This document shows positions 1 to 7,088 of a stretch of 15,417 bases of DNA, one piece after another. A program made the translations under genes and the position numbers. Positions within the stretch are counted from its first letter, which is position 1. Every line of letters starts with the position of its first letter. The notes beneath the pieces are model-generated. The model made no database searches and had not been told where the DNA came from. It saw only the letters and a program-made list of their open reading frames with translations. Source of the stretch: an uncultured bacterium. GTDB lineage: Bacteria; Bacteroidota; Bacteroidia; Bacteroidales; Marinifilaceae. The stretch spans positions 1 through 15,417 of the forward strand of contig CAJMQA010000050.1 in the NCBI GenBank assembly GCA_905215395.1. Reading direction: 5' to 3'.

Positions 1-3000
1 GGCATACGCCTTGACAGGGATATGTTACTCATTTCCAGGAAATTATTGTCCTGTACAAACCGGCTGGTATAGTTCGAAGTAGTCCTGTCTGCAATATCTT
101 TGTAAAAACAATGTTGCCCCGGATATTGCCATCTCTCCTCCAATACCCGTTTATCGGCATTGGAATAGGGGCTGGCGCCTTCTACACGTTCGGCCAGCGT
201 ACTGTTGTAAAGTTGTCCGCCAAAGCTATAGCGCATTAAAATATTCAAAGACCAATTTTTCCAGATGATATTGGTTCCGATATTCCCTTCTAAGGTCGGG
301 TCGGTACATCCCACAACCACTTTATCCTTATAATTCCAGGTTTCAGTAATCTCTCCTGTACGGGTCAGAAACAATTCCTTACCATTGGCCGGATTGATTC
401 CCAGCGAACGGACAGCTTTAATGGCATTCAAAGATTCTCCTTCTTCATACATGGCAATGGGACGGGTCTGATCGGCATTCCACGCCTCATTATTTTCTTT
501 ATTCAAGGCACTTAAGGCAGAACTGATCCTGGTAATCCGGTTGCGATTGTGAGTACCGCTGAAGTTGACAGCCCAATCGAAATCTTTGTGCCGGATAATC
601 ACAGCATTGATATCAAACTCATAACCATTATTCTTTTGTTTTCCGAAATTGGATGTATAGTTGGTGAATCCCAGTGAGGGCGTAACAGATACGGGTAAGA
701 GCAAGCCATTAGTCAGATCATTGTAATAATCAAAACGCATTGTCAAACGACGCTGTAACACTTCTATGTCGATACCTAAATTTCGTTTCAAACTTTTCTG
801 CCATTCCAGATCCGTATTTCCGTAAGCTATAAATGTGGCACCCAAAGACTGGTAATACATTTGGCTTTGATTATATTCCAACATGGTACGGGCCTGATAA
901 GAGTCGAAAGTTTGATTTCCCGTCTCACCGATAGAGGCCCGCACGGTCAGCCGGCTCAACCACTCTGCATTTTCCATAAAGGTTTCATTATTCAGATTCC
1001 AGCCGATACCTGCCGACCAGAAAGGAGCAAAACGTTTGTCTTTTCCGAATTTGGACGAACCGTCCAGACGTCCTGATAAATCCACGAAATAACGGTTGTT
1101 GTAAGAATAGTTCAGATTTGCAAAAAATCCGGCTAGCCGGTTTTTCAATTCCGAACCCGAAGGTTTTCCCCCTTCTTTATATTTCGTAGCAAACCATATT
1201 TCATTGAAACGTCCGTCTACAAAACCTGTAGCCACGTAACTGCTATTTACAGATTTATTTTGACTCAGGTTCAAGCCGATTCCGCTGAACAATAAATGCC
1301 CATTGTTTTGCAGGTTATAAGAAAGTGTGGCATTTACGTTATAAGAAAATTCATTCCCGTTCGTTTTCGTATACTCGCCTTTATCCTCCATTTCCAATTG
1401 CGATTGTTGTTTGTAGGAAGCATTATCCGGGGAAACATATTTATCAGAGCGATTGACAGTTTTAGTCAATGATACAGAACCTTTAAAACGCAATTCCGGC
1501 AAGATAAAATAGTCCAGACTCAGATTGTCGGAAATAGTCAGTATATGGGACTCATCTTTATAAGGCAAAGAAGCATTGTACAATGGATTCTGATACTGAC
1601 TTTCATTAGCATACCGTTCCGGGTGAACCGTAAACGTTTCAATCAGATGGCCATCCTCATCATAAATCGGATTATAGGGATTGGCTGCTGTATATAAAGA
1701 AAATGATCCATAGGGAGAATTTTGGATATTTGTTTGTGAAAATTCAAAACTATTCCGGATGCTGATTTTATTTTTTACCCGATAAGTTAAATCGAAAGAT
1801 GTTCCGAAGATTTCCCGCCAGGAATCTTTCATTACCCCGGATTTCTTGTTATAATTTGCTCCCAAACCATAAACAACAGCTTCTGTCCCTCCTTCCAGAT
1901 AAAGCGAATGGGCATGTGAAACGGCATGACGGACCGGTTGTGCCAACCAATCCGTATTTACTCCTCTCGCTATATTGGCTTTTATTTTCTCCAGAATCAG
2001 CATATCTCCGGTTTTATCATAATCATATAGTCCGGCTTTTTCTTCATATTCCAGTTTTTCACGGGCATTCATCAGATCATAATCCGAAAGATCAACCATA
2101 GAAAGACTGGTGCGGTTGGAATAAGAAACTGAGAATTTTCCTTCGGCAGGGCGACGGGTTTCAATCACGACAACTCCGTTAGCTGCACGTGAACCGTAGA
2201 GAATCGTAGCAGAAGCATCTTTCAGAATGGTAATACTCTCGATCCGTTCCATATCCATGTCGAACACCCGCTGCAGGCTGACCTCATAACCATCGACAAT
2301 GAAAGTCGGAATATTGCTGTTTCCCATAAAACTACTTTCACCACGTACAAAAAAATCAGGTAATGTATTGGGGTCAGAGCCCATTGAATTATTTTCTTTG
2401 ATCTTAAACGAGGGATCAACTCTTTTTAATGCTTCCAGAAGATTTACGTTTCCGAATTTCCGTAGCTCTTCCCGTTTTGCCTGGGTGACCGAACCGGTGA
2501 AGCTGTCTTTGGATTTGTTAAAGTAACCGGTAACAACCACCTCGTCCATTTCACTTGTGGCGTATTTCAGAGCAATGTTCAATTCCATATTCTTTACACA
2601 GGAGAGGGGTATTTCCTGGCTTTCCATCCCTACCATGGTAAACAGCAGGGTGTGAACGCCTTCCGGAATAGTTAATGAATACCGGCCATCGATGTCGGTA
2701 GCCGTACCTAAAGAAGTACCTTTGAGCAATACCGTTGCACCCGGGAGCGATTCTCCCTTTTCATCTTTTACTGTACCTGATACTTTGATCATCTTTTTTT
2801 CCTGCATTTGAGCCTGTTGCTCTTTTCCCGGTTCTTCTTTTACCAGGATCACTACCTCGTCTTCAAAGCGGCAATGGATACCCTGACCGGCAAACACTTG
2901 TTTCAGTACATCTTCCACTCGTTTTTGACGTACATCCAGGTTAAAACGGGGAATTTTCCGGACAAATTCACTCCGGTACATAAAACGGATTCCCGTTTGA

Positions 3001-3191
3001 TTCTTTACTTCCTGCAGGAACTCTTCCACATTACAGTTTTTCAACTGCAATGTCAGCAACTGATTCTGGGAATATGCTTCGCCACGAACCTGGATCAACC
3101 ACACCAACATCAAAAAACACAGAATTTTCATAACTCTAAGGATTTTCTGAGCCGAACGTAAATTTCCTTTACTTTCTCCATTTTTTTCCAT
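1..3191 (-). CDS. SusC/RagA-family TonB-dependent outer-membrane receptor with STN domain (3' end beyond window)
   Basis: I translated the minus strand from ATG at 3191. The frame stays open for 1063 codons to the window edge, so the C-terminal end of the barrel is missing and this is not a pseudogene. Order of parts: signal sequence with hydrophobic core at about residues 22-35, STN domain about 46-117, carboxypeptidase-regulatory-like beta domain about 136-210 (GTVKDEKGESLPGATVLLKG), Ton box DEVVVTGYF near 216-224, plug about 228-345 with FIVDGYE and LKDASATILYGSRAANG, then beta-barrel. The family imports oligomers or other large ligands through the outer membrane using TonB energy. The STN domain marks it as a signal-transducing receptor for the FecR encoded just upstream (77-bp gap). 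The start is uncertain: Met21 (codon at 3131) also begins a good signal peptide. No SusD is visible; it would lie to the left. Substrate unknown. Confidence 0.93.
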   Translation of the reverse strand, partial: MEKNGESKGNLRSAQKILRVMKILCFLMLVWLIQVRGEAYSQNQLLTLQLKNCNVEEFLQEVKNQTGIRFMYRSEFVRKIPRFNLDVRQKRVEDVLKQVFAGQGIHCRFEDEVVILVKEEPGKEQQAQMQEKKMIKVSGTVKDEKGESLPGATVLLKGTSLGTATDIDGRYSLTIPEGVHTLLFTMVGMESQEIPLSCVKNMELNIALKYATSEMDEVVVTGYFNKSKDSFTGSVTQAKREELRKFGNVNLLEALKRVDPSFKIKENNSMGSDPNTLPDFFVRGESSFMGNSNIPTFIVDGYEVSLQRVFDMDMERIESITILKDASATILYGSRAANGVVVIETRRPAEGKFSVSYSNRTSLSMVDLSDYDLMNAREKLEYEEKAGLYDYDKTGDMLILEKIKANIARGVNTDWLAQPVRHAVSHAHSLYLEGGTEAVVYGLGANYNKKSGVMKDSWREIFGTSFDLTYRVKNKISIRNSFEFSQTNIQNSPYGSFSLYTAANPYNPIYDEDGHLIETFTVHPERYANESQYQNPLYNASLPYKDESHILTISDNLSLDYFILPELRFKGSVSLTKTVNRSDKYVSPDNASYKQQSQLEMEDKGEYTKTNGNEFSYNVNATLSYNLQNNGHLLFSGIGLNLSQNKSVNSSYVATGFVDGRFNEIWFATKYKEGGKPSGSELKNRLAGFFANLNYSYNNRYFVDLSGRLDGSSKFGKDKRFAPFWSAGIGWNLNNETFMENAEWLSRLTVRASIGETGNQTFDSYQARTMLEYNQSQMYYQSLGATFIAYGNTDLEWQKSLKRNLGIDIEVLQRRLTMRFDYYNDLTNGLLLPVSVTPSLGFTNYTSNFGKQKNNGYEFDINAVIIRHKDFDWAVNFSGTHNRNRITRISSALSALNKENNEAWNADQTRPIAMYEEGESLNAIKAVRSLGINPANGKELFLTRTGEITETWNYKDKVVVGCTDPTLEGNIGTNIIWKNWSLNILMRYSFGGQLYNSTLAERVEGASPYSNADKRVLEERWQYPGQHCFYKDIADRTTSNYTSRFVQDNNFLEMSNISLSRRM

Positions 3192-3218
3192 AATTTTGTA
3201 AGTAACTAATTAATACTG

Positions 3219-3268
3219 GCCGGATTTCCGGCATTTCTGAAACGGGAGGATTTGCCGATCCTTCCGTT
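3219..3268 (-). promoter_or_regulatory. Two tandem hairpins in the FecR-to-SusC junction
   Basis: Directly after the FecR stop codon, the minus-strand RNA folds into a hairpin at 3268-3241: arms AACGG-A-AGGAT and ATCCT-C-CCGTT, one A/C mismatch in 11 positions, loop CGGCAA. A second hairpin, GCCGG-AAAT-CCGGC, lies at 3232-3219. No U-run follows either one, so they do not look like ordinary intrinsic terminators. Being between a low-abundance regulator and an abundant receptor, they could stabilise the SusC message, mark a processing site or attenuate transcription; this is inference. The other FecR-SusC junction in the window (8275-8327) has a comparable pair. Confidence 0.6.
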
Positions 3269-4417
3269 TTATTTTACACCTATAAATATTGTCCTGTTCT
3301 TGATCTCATACTGTGCTCCCGTTGTCAGTCTCAGGTAATGTAAAAATTTCTCTACGCTGTCATAACGCCGCATATTTCCCGACAAAAGCATATCTTTCAA
3401 TTCTTTGTCTGTAAAAATGACCTTACAATCATACCATAAGGCGATTTTTTCCATTACCTCTTCCAACCGGTCATCACTAAAAATGAAATCCCCGCTTTTC
3501 CAGTCGATATATTTGCGGACATCCACATCCTTTACTTCCGTTTGCCCGGTTTGCCGATCATAAACTGCCAATTGATCCGGGCTTAGGACTACCCGTTCGT
3601 TTGCTTTGCCTACACTGATTTTTCCACACACAAGCACCGATTTAACGAATCGGTCCGTATAAGTGTTCACATTGAATTCCGTTCCGAGAGCACTTACCTC
3701 TATGCCATTTGCAATAACCACGAAGGGACGCGATGCATCGGCCCGTACTTTGAAGTAAGCCTCTCCTTTCAGGCGTACCACCCGTTGCTGCCCGCTAAAC
3801 CTTACCGGATATTCCAATTCTGAGGCTGAATTGATCCATACCTCTGAGCTATCGGATAACATCAGTTTATATTCTCCTCCCCGTTCTACTACCAACCGGT
3901 TGTATGTGTTTTTTTCCCATTCTTTTGTCTGCCTGCCTTTATAGGTCAATGCCCCTTTCCCGGTAGCAACGATCTGAGCCTCCTGTTCGGAAATCGAACG
4001 GGGAACATTGTCTAATAGAATTTTTTCTCCTGACGACAGATAAAGCTTTGCTTTGGCACTTCCGGGGACAATACTGCCGGTCATGACAAGTGATGGTATA
4101 AGCTCTTTCTCTTTCCGGATGTAAAAAAAACTTCCTATTATCAGTAGAAGACATACGGAAGCTGCAATTGTCATCCACCGGTGCATGATTTTCCGCTTTC
4201 GGGCAATGGTCCGGTAACGTCTTTCCGATTTCCGGCAGATCAGGCTTTCGCGCATGACCCAACGTTGGCGTAGGTAATCTTTTTTTAAACGGCTGTAATA
4301 AAGACGGTGCTCTTCACTTTCCTGTAACCATTGCAAAAGCATTTTTTTTTCTTTTTCTTCCTGTGGTTCGTTTTGCCATAAGGCCAATAAACGGATATCA
4401 AATTGTTCCTGATCCAT
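3269..4417 (-). CDS. FecR-family transmembrane anti-sigma factor (left module)
   Basis: Protein of 382 residues, usual size for Bacteroidota FecR proteins. Residues 1-80 are charged and cytoplasmic, the expected sigma-binding part, with a cluster of basic residues just before the membrane (RKRKIMHR, 73-80). One transmembrane segment spans about 82-99. The periplasmic FecR domain is about 174-270 (RGGEYKLMLSDSSEVWINS, then LKGEAYFKV and ALGTEFNV). A C-terminal DUF4974-type domain is at about 308-380 (FSDDRLEEVMEKIALWYDCKV), the likely contact for the receptor's STN domain. It should hold the ECF sigma encoded 72 bp upstream inactive until the SusC encoded 77 bp downstream binds ligand. Order sigma, FecR, SusC on one strand supports this. 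The gap to sigma has only a small dyad (4436-4449) and no convincing promoter, so co-transcription with sigma is likely. Confidence 0.93.
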   Translation of the reverse strand: MDQEQFDIRLLALWQNEPQEEKEKKMLLQWLQESEEHRLYYSRLKKDYLRQRWVMRESLICRKSERRYRTIARKRKIMHRWMTIAASVCLLLIIGSFFYIRKEKELIPSLVMTGSIVPGSAKAKLYLSSGEKILLDNVPRSISEQEAQIVATGKGALTYKGRQTKEWEKNTYNRLVVERGGEYKLMLSDSSEVWINSASELEYPVRFSGQQRVVRLKGEAYFKVRADASRPFVVIANGIEVSALGTEFNVNTYTDRFVKSVLVCGKISVGKANERVVLSPDQLAVYDRQTGQTEVKDVDVRKYIDWKSGDFIFSDDRLEEVMEKIALWYDCKVIFTDKELKDMLLSGNMRRYDSVEKFLHYLRLTTGAQYEIKNRTIFIGVK

Positions 4418-4489
4418 GTCCCTTTTGTTATTTTCTATTCATAAATAGACATGAAACCTGAAATCGGTTGACAAGAAAAAGAGATTTTT

Positions 4490-5056
4490 TTAAAGAATTT
4501 TTCTTTTGAAAAATAAAATGTAGAGGAGATAGGAAAAATCGGAGACCGATTTCCGTAAAGTTTTAAGACTTCTGACCAAAAGAGTTTTGACTGTTGCTAC
4601 CGAAATTCCAAGGGTTTCAGCTACTTCTGCGTATTTCATGTTTTTTAAGTGGATGCATTCTAAAATTTTCCGGCTCCGGGGTGGTAATTTCTCCAATTCT
4701 TTGCGTACCAGTTCCACCAATTGGTCGTGTGCTAATTCCTCATCCTCCCATATGCCGGTGATTTCTGTTATTTCAGGTAACCCTATTGTTTTCAGAGAGC
4801 CTTTGCATTGACGGATAGCTCTGTTACGGATAACTGTATATAAATAAGCTCTTACTCCCCGTCGGTCCAGACGGTTGTCAATCCCTTTTTCCCACAACGA
4901 GACAAACATCTCCTGCACCAGGTCTTCTGCTGCACCGATGTCGTTCAGAATCGTATCGGCAAATAAAACCAGTTCGTTGTAATAACAGTCATACAACTCA
5001 TCGATGGATGATTTTTCCGGCAATTTTATTCCGCTATCTGTGTCTTGAATGTTCAT
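4490..5056 (-). CDS. ECF (sigma-70 family) RNA polymerase sigma factor (left module)
   Basis: Protein of 188 residues, typical for an ECF sigma that has only regions 2 and 4. Region 2 is about 18-85 with the usual AAEDLVQEMFVSLWEK motif (42-57) and RAYLYTVIRNRAI. Region 4 is about 113-170, with LPPRSRKILECIHLKNMKY and the helix-turn-helix YAEVAETLGISVATVKTLL. It ends in a hydrophobic tail, FSYLLYILFFKRKIL (174-188), beyond the DNA-binding region. It should direct transcription of the SusC locus to its left and be held by the FecR encoded next. ATG at 5056 is the first start after the promoter candidate at 5074-5081 and leaves a short leader. Specific target promoters cannot be read from this window. 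Confidence 0.94.
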   Translation of the reverse strand: MNIQDTDSGIKLPEKSSIDELYDCYYNELVLFADTILNDIGAAEDLVQEMFVSLWEKGIDNRLDRRGVRAYLYTVIRNRAIRQCKGSLKTIGLPEITEITGIWEDEELAHDQLVELVRKELEKLPPRSRKILECIHLKNMKYAEVAETLGISVATVKTLLVRSLKTLRKSVSDFSYLLYILFFKRKIL

Positions 5057-5073
5057 TGGGCTCTATTTAAAGG

Positions 5074-5081
5074 CAAATTTA
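5074..5081 (-). promoter_or_regulatory. Candidate -7 promoter element for the leftward sigma gene
   Basis: On the minus strand this is TAAATTTG, an exact match to the Bacteroidota primary-sigma -7 element TAnnTTTG, 17 bases before the ATG at 5056. No clear TTTG -33 element sits at the usual spacing, so this is a candidate only. It would give a leader of about 10 bases. Confidence 0.45.
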
Positions 5082-5181
5082 CAAAAAGATTTGAGTGGTA
5101 ACTATAAAAACGTTTATTTGAAATAAAAATTATAGAGCGGCTTTTACAGGTCTTTATACAAAAAATGTCAATATAATACTT

Positions 5182-5189
5182 ATTTTTGT
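5182..5189 (+). promoter_or_regulatory. Candidate -7 promoter element for the rightward sigma-ferredoxin operon
   Basis: TATTTTTG, an exact TAnnTTTG match, lies 39 bases before the ATG at 5229 and would leave a leader of about 30 bases. The -33 position is poor (TTTA at 5153 is too far away). The divergent region 5057-5228 is A/T-rich and has exact -7 matches in both directions, consistent with two independent divergent promoters. Confidence 0.45.
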
Positions 5190-5228
5190 ATGATAAACGT
5201 ATGTTTATAGAATTGAGTTAAGTTATTC

Positions 5229-5780
5229 ATGACTACTGAAGTAAGGATAAATATAAAGGATGCTGAGACAATGAAAAGTCTGTTCGATGACTTTTATCTT
5301 CCTTTGTGCTTATTTTCAGAACGTTATCTGGAGGATGCCAAGGCTTCTGAAGATGTCGTGCAGGATTGTTTTATTAAGTTGTGGCAGCATCGGGGAGAAT
5401 TTGAATACCGGAATCAGGTGAAAGCTTTTCTATATGCCTCTGTCCGGAACAGTGCTTTGAATGAGCTGGAACACCGGAAAGTGGTTTCTGCTTATTGTGG
5501 TAAGGTGTTGGATAAGACCGACGAGGCTTTTTTCCGGAATCAGGTGATTGAAGAGGAAACTTATCGTTTGTTGATGAAAGCCATTGATCGTTTGCCGGAA
5601 CAGACCCGTAAGGTTATGTTGCTGGCTCTCGAAGGAAATGACAATAAAACCATTGCTGAAATGCTTCATGTGGCCGACGGAACCGTTCATACCCTGAAAA
5701 AAATAGCATATCGCCGGCTAAGGGAAGATCTGAAAGAGTATTTTTATTTAATTTTGCCTTTCATTACTTCTGTTCTATGA
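5229..5780 (+). CDS. ECF (sigma-70 family) RNA polymerase sigma factor (right module)
   Basis: Protein of 183 residues with regions 2 and 4 only. Region 2 is about 16-80 (DAKASEDVVQDCFIKLWQHRGEF, RNQVKAFLYASVRNSALNEL). Region 4 is about 112-166 (RLPEQTRKVMLLALEGNDNKTIAEML, then the recognition helix near GTVHTLKKIAYRRLRE; written in two pieces because of length). A hydrophobic tail, YFYLILPFITSVL (171-183), closes the protein as in the leftward sigma. It is clearly diverged from that sigma, so the two modules are not a fresh duplication. It overlaps the next gene by 4 bases (ATGA at 5777-5780), implying translational coupling to an Fe-S flavoprotein rather than directly to FecR, which is unusual. 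The likely partner is the FecR at 7089, judged from position only. Confidence 0.94.
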   Translation: MTTEVRINIKDAETMKSLFDDFYLPLCLFSERYLEDAKASEDVVQDCFIKLWQHRGEFEYRNQVKAFLYASVRNSALNELEHRKVVSAYCGKVLDKTDEAFFRNQVIEEETYRLLMKAIDRLPEQTRKVMLLALEGNDNKTIAEMLHVADGTVHTLKKIAYRRLREDLKEYFYLILPFITSVL

Positions 5781-6622
5781 AGATCGATAAAATTTGTGGT
5801 TTGTATTTCAGTCCGACGGGCACCACTCGTACTGTGGTGAATCACCTGTTACAATGTGCTGTCCGGAACTATCCGGGAGCGCAGGTGGAAGAACTGGATT
5901 TTACTTTGCCTGTGAACCGTATAAATGCTCCTGCTTTTCAATCCTCAGACCTTGTCTTTGTGGGATTGCCTGTATATGCCGGACGCTTGCCCAATTTACT
6001 ACTGAAGTTCCTGAGTACTTTTTCCGGAGGTGGTGCACTGGCCGTTCCCGTTGTTCTTTTTGGCAACCGTTCTTATGGAAATGCTTTGATCGAACTCCGG
6101 GATCTTCTCGAAAATACCGGATTCCACACTGTGGCTGCTGCAGCTTTTGTGGGACAGCACTCTTTCTCAGACTGTTTGGCACAGGGACGTCCGGATGCTG
6201 ACGACCTGGAAAGGGCTGAATGGTTTGCCCGGGATATAGCTGAAGAGGTAAACGGATTGCCTTCAGCAGAAAGTATAATGCCTGTCTCCGTTCCGGGGGA
6301 AGGAGCTCCGGATTATGGCGGATATTACAAACCTCTGGATGATACGGGGCATACTGTAAATATGTTGAAGGTGAAGCCTGTAACAATGGCTGCCTGTACC
6401 AGCTGTAAACGTTGTGCAGAAGTATGTCCGATGGGAGCTATCGATTTCCGCGATGTCACAAATATTCCCGGAATTTGTATCAAATGCAATGCTTGTATCA
6501 AAGTTTGTCCCGTACAGGCTAAAAAATTAGTGGACGACTCCTATCTGGGGCATTTGAGGCATTTGGAAAATACTTATACCTCCCGTTCTGAGGTCGTTTT
6601 CTTCAGGCATAAAATGTCCTGA
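5777..6622 (+). CDS. EFR1-type ferredoxin: flavodoxin-like domain fused to two [4Fe-4S] clusters
   Basis: Protein of 281 residues. The N-terminal half (about 5-160) is a flavodoxin-like fold: the probable FMN phosphate loop is FSPTGTTRTV (11-20), followed by DLVFVGLPVYAGRLP (58-72) and PVVLFGNRSYGN (91-102). The C-terminal part has a bacterial ferredoxin domain with two complete CxxCxxCxxxCP motifs: Cys207/210/213/217 and Cys234/237/240/244. All cluster ligands are present. There is no signal peptide or membrane segment, so it is cytoplasmic. Proteins of this type (EFR1 family in current naming) probably transfer electrons; their physiological partners are poorly known. The start codon lies inside the stop of the ECF sigma gene (ATGA), so both are made from one message. 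A redox or iron input into the sigma circuit is possible but is inference; it may also be an unrelated passenger using the sigma promoter. Confidence 0.9.
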   Translation: MKIDKICGLYFSPTGTTRTVVNHLLQCAVRNYPGAQVEELDFTLPVNRINAPAFQSSDLVFVGLPVYAGRLPNLLLKFLSTFSGGGALAVPVVLFGNRSYGNALIELRDLLENTGFHTVAAAAFVGQHSFSDCLAQGRPDADDLERAEWFARDIAEEVNGLPSAESIMPVSVPGEGAPDYGGYYKPLDDTGHTVNMLKVKPVTMAACTSCKRCAEVCPMGAIDFRDVTNIPGICIKCNACIKVCPVQAKKLVDDSYLGHLRHLENTYTSRSEVVFFRHKMS

Positions 6623-6623
6623 A
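6602..6623 (+). terminator. Hairpin across the ferredoxin stop codon (weak terminator candidate)
   Basis: TTCAGG-CAT-AAA-ATG-T-CCTGAA forms a nine-pair stem with one bulged T and a three-base loop, and it includes the TGA stop. A T-run follows only at 6665-6670, too far away for a classic intrinsic terminator. It could protect or end the sigma-ferredoxin transcript. Confidence 0.3.
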
Positions 6624-6674
6624 AGATGGGATCAGCTTTATCGGTTTTATTTGAAAAGCAGGTGTTTTTTGTCC

Positions 6675-6855
6675 GGTTTCCGGGATAAAGCTGTCGGACC
6701 TTTGCGCTTCGTGACGGTCGTGTAAGTTTTTCTCTCACTATCGGGGGAACTCGGACTTACAGTCCTCAGACACTCCCCGATGGACGTTCAGAAAAACCAA
6801 CACAGACGCTCGTCCTCAGCGTTTTTATGATCCTCTCAGCTTTATCCCGGAAACC
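6675..6855. repeat. Nested imperfect palindrome, about 181 bp, with 19-bp perfect outer arms
   Basis: The outer arms 6675-6693 (GGTTTCCGGGATAAAGCTG) and 6837-6855 are perfect reverse complements. Inside them lie further complementary pairs with nearly the same centre: CGCT 6705-6708 / AGCG 6818-6821, GACG 6713-6716 / CGTC 6811-6814, GTTTTTCT 6726-6733 / AGAAAAAC 6790-6797, ATCGGGG 6740-6746 / CCCCGAT 6775-6781, and a central hairpin GGACT 6753-6757 / AGTCC 6761-6765. All dyads centre within about 6759-6765, so the whole stretch can fold into a single long irregular stem. No transposase is present and I see no convincing target-site duplication. It could be a MITE-like palindromic element or a structured RNA; the sequence alone does not decide. 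Confidence 0.7.
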
Positions 6856-7046
6856 TTCCGTAGTGCAACTTTGGAAAGTAATCTGAGTCTGACAATAAAT
6901 ACCTTTGCTTCCGGACTCAGTGAAAGACCGGTATACAGGATCGGCACAAAACGACAGGTCTGAAAGGTAAAACGCTGAAGACGCAATAGAAGGAAATACA
7001 AAAAGGAACCTGGAATTATTAAAAAAAGTGATTTTCTTTTACCCCA

Positions 7047-7054
7047 TATTTTTG
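7047..7054 (+). promoter_or_regulatory. Candidate -7 promoter element upstream of the rightward FecR
   Basis: TATTTTTG is an exact TAnnTTTG match 34 bases before the FecR ATG. No TTTG is at the ideal -33 spacing. If used, FecR-SusC-SusD would have a promoter separate from the sigma-ferredoxin pair, so sigma and anti-sigma levels could be set independently. Confidence 0.4.
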
Positions 7055-7088
7055 TTTTACCTGTTATATATATAAAAGAAGTAAGAAT

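Larger units (their letters stand above)
6623..7088. other. 466-bp intergenic region between ferredoxin and FecR, rich in inverted repeats
   Basis: I see no credible protein here. It holds the nested palindrome at 6675-6855, an 11-base direct copy of part of its right arm at 6632-6642 (TCAGCTTTATC), a T6 run at 6665-6670, a separate inverted repeat CTGAGTC (6883-6889) / GACTCAG (6914-6920), another of AGACC (about 6925) / GGTCT (about 6957), and a promoter candidate at 7047-7054. The density of symmetry suggests a structured RNA, a small non-autonomous mobile element, or the remains of one. A gap of this size between an ECF sigma operon and its FecR is not usual. Confidence 0.6.

Noticed and set aside
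1..3191. Left SusC considered as a truncated pseudogene
   Set aside because: The frame is open all the way to the window edge with no stop or shift; the missing end is due to the window limit.
3131..3191. Separate leader peptide upstream of Met21 of the left SusC
   Set aside because: The same frame continues without a stop, so this is an extended n-region or an alternative start, not a separate gene. The right SusC has a similar long basic n-region.
5794..6386. Open frames of 135 codons (plus) and 161 codons (minus) inside the ferredoxin gene
   Set aside because: Alternative-frame shadows of a gene whose cluster cysteines and flavodoxin motifs are fully preserved in its own frame.
6675..6855. 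CRISPR array or phage attachment site as explanation of the repeats
   Set aside because: Repeats are inverted and nested rather than regularly spaced direct repeats, and no cas, integrase or tRNA gene is present.
6865..7040. Remnant of a transposase gene
   Set aside because: No frame gives a recognisable transposase fragment; only short inverted repeats are visible.
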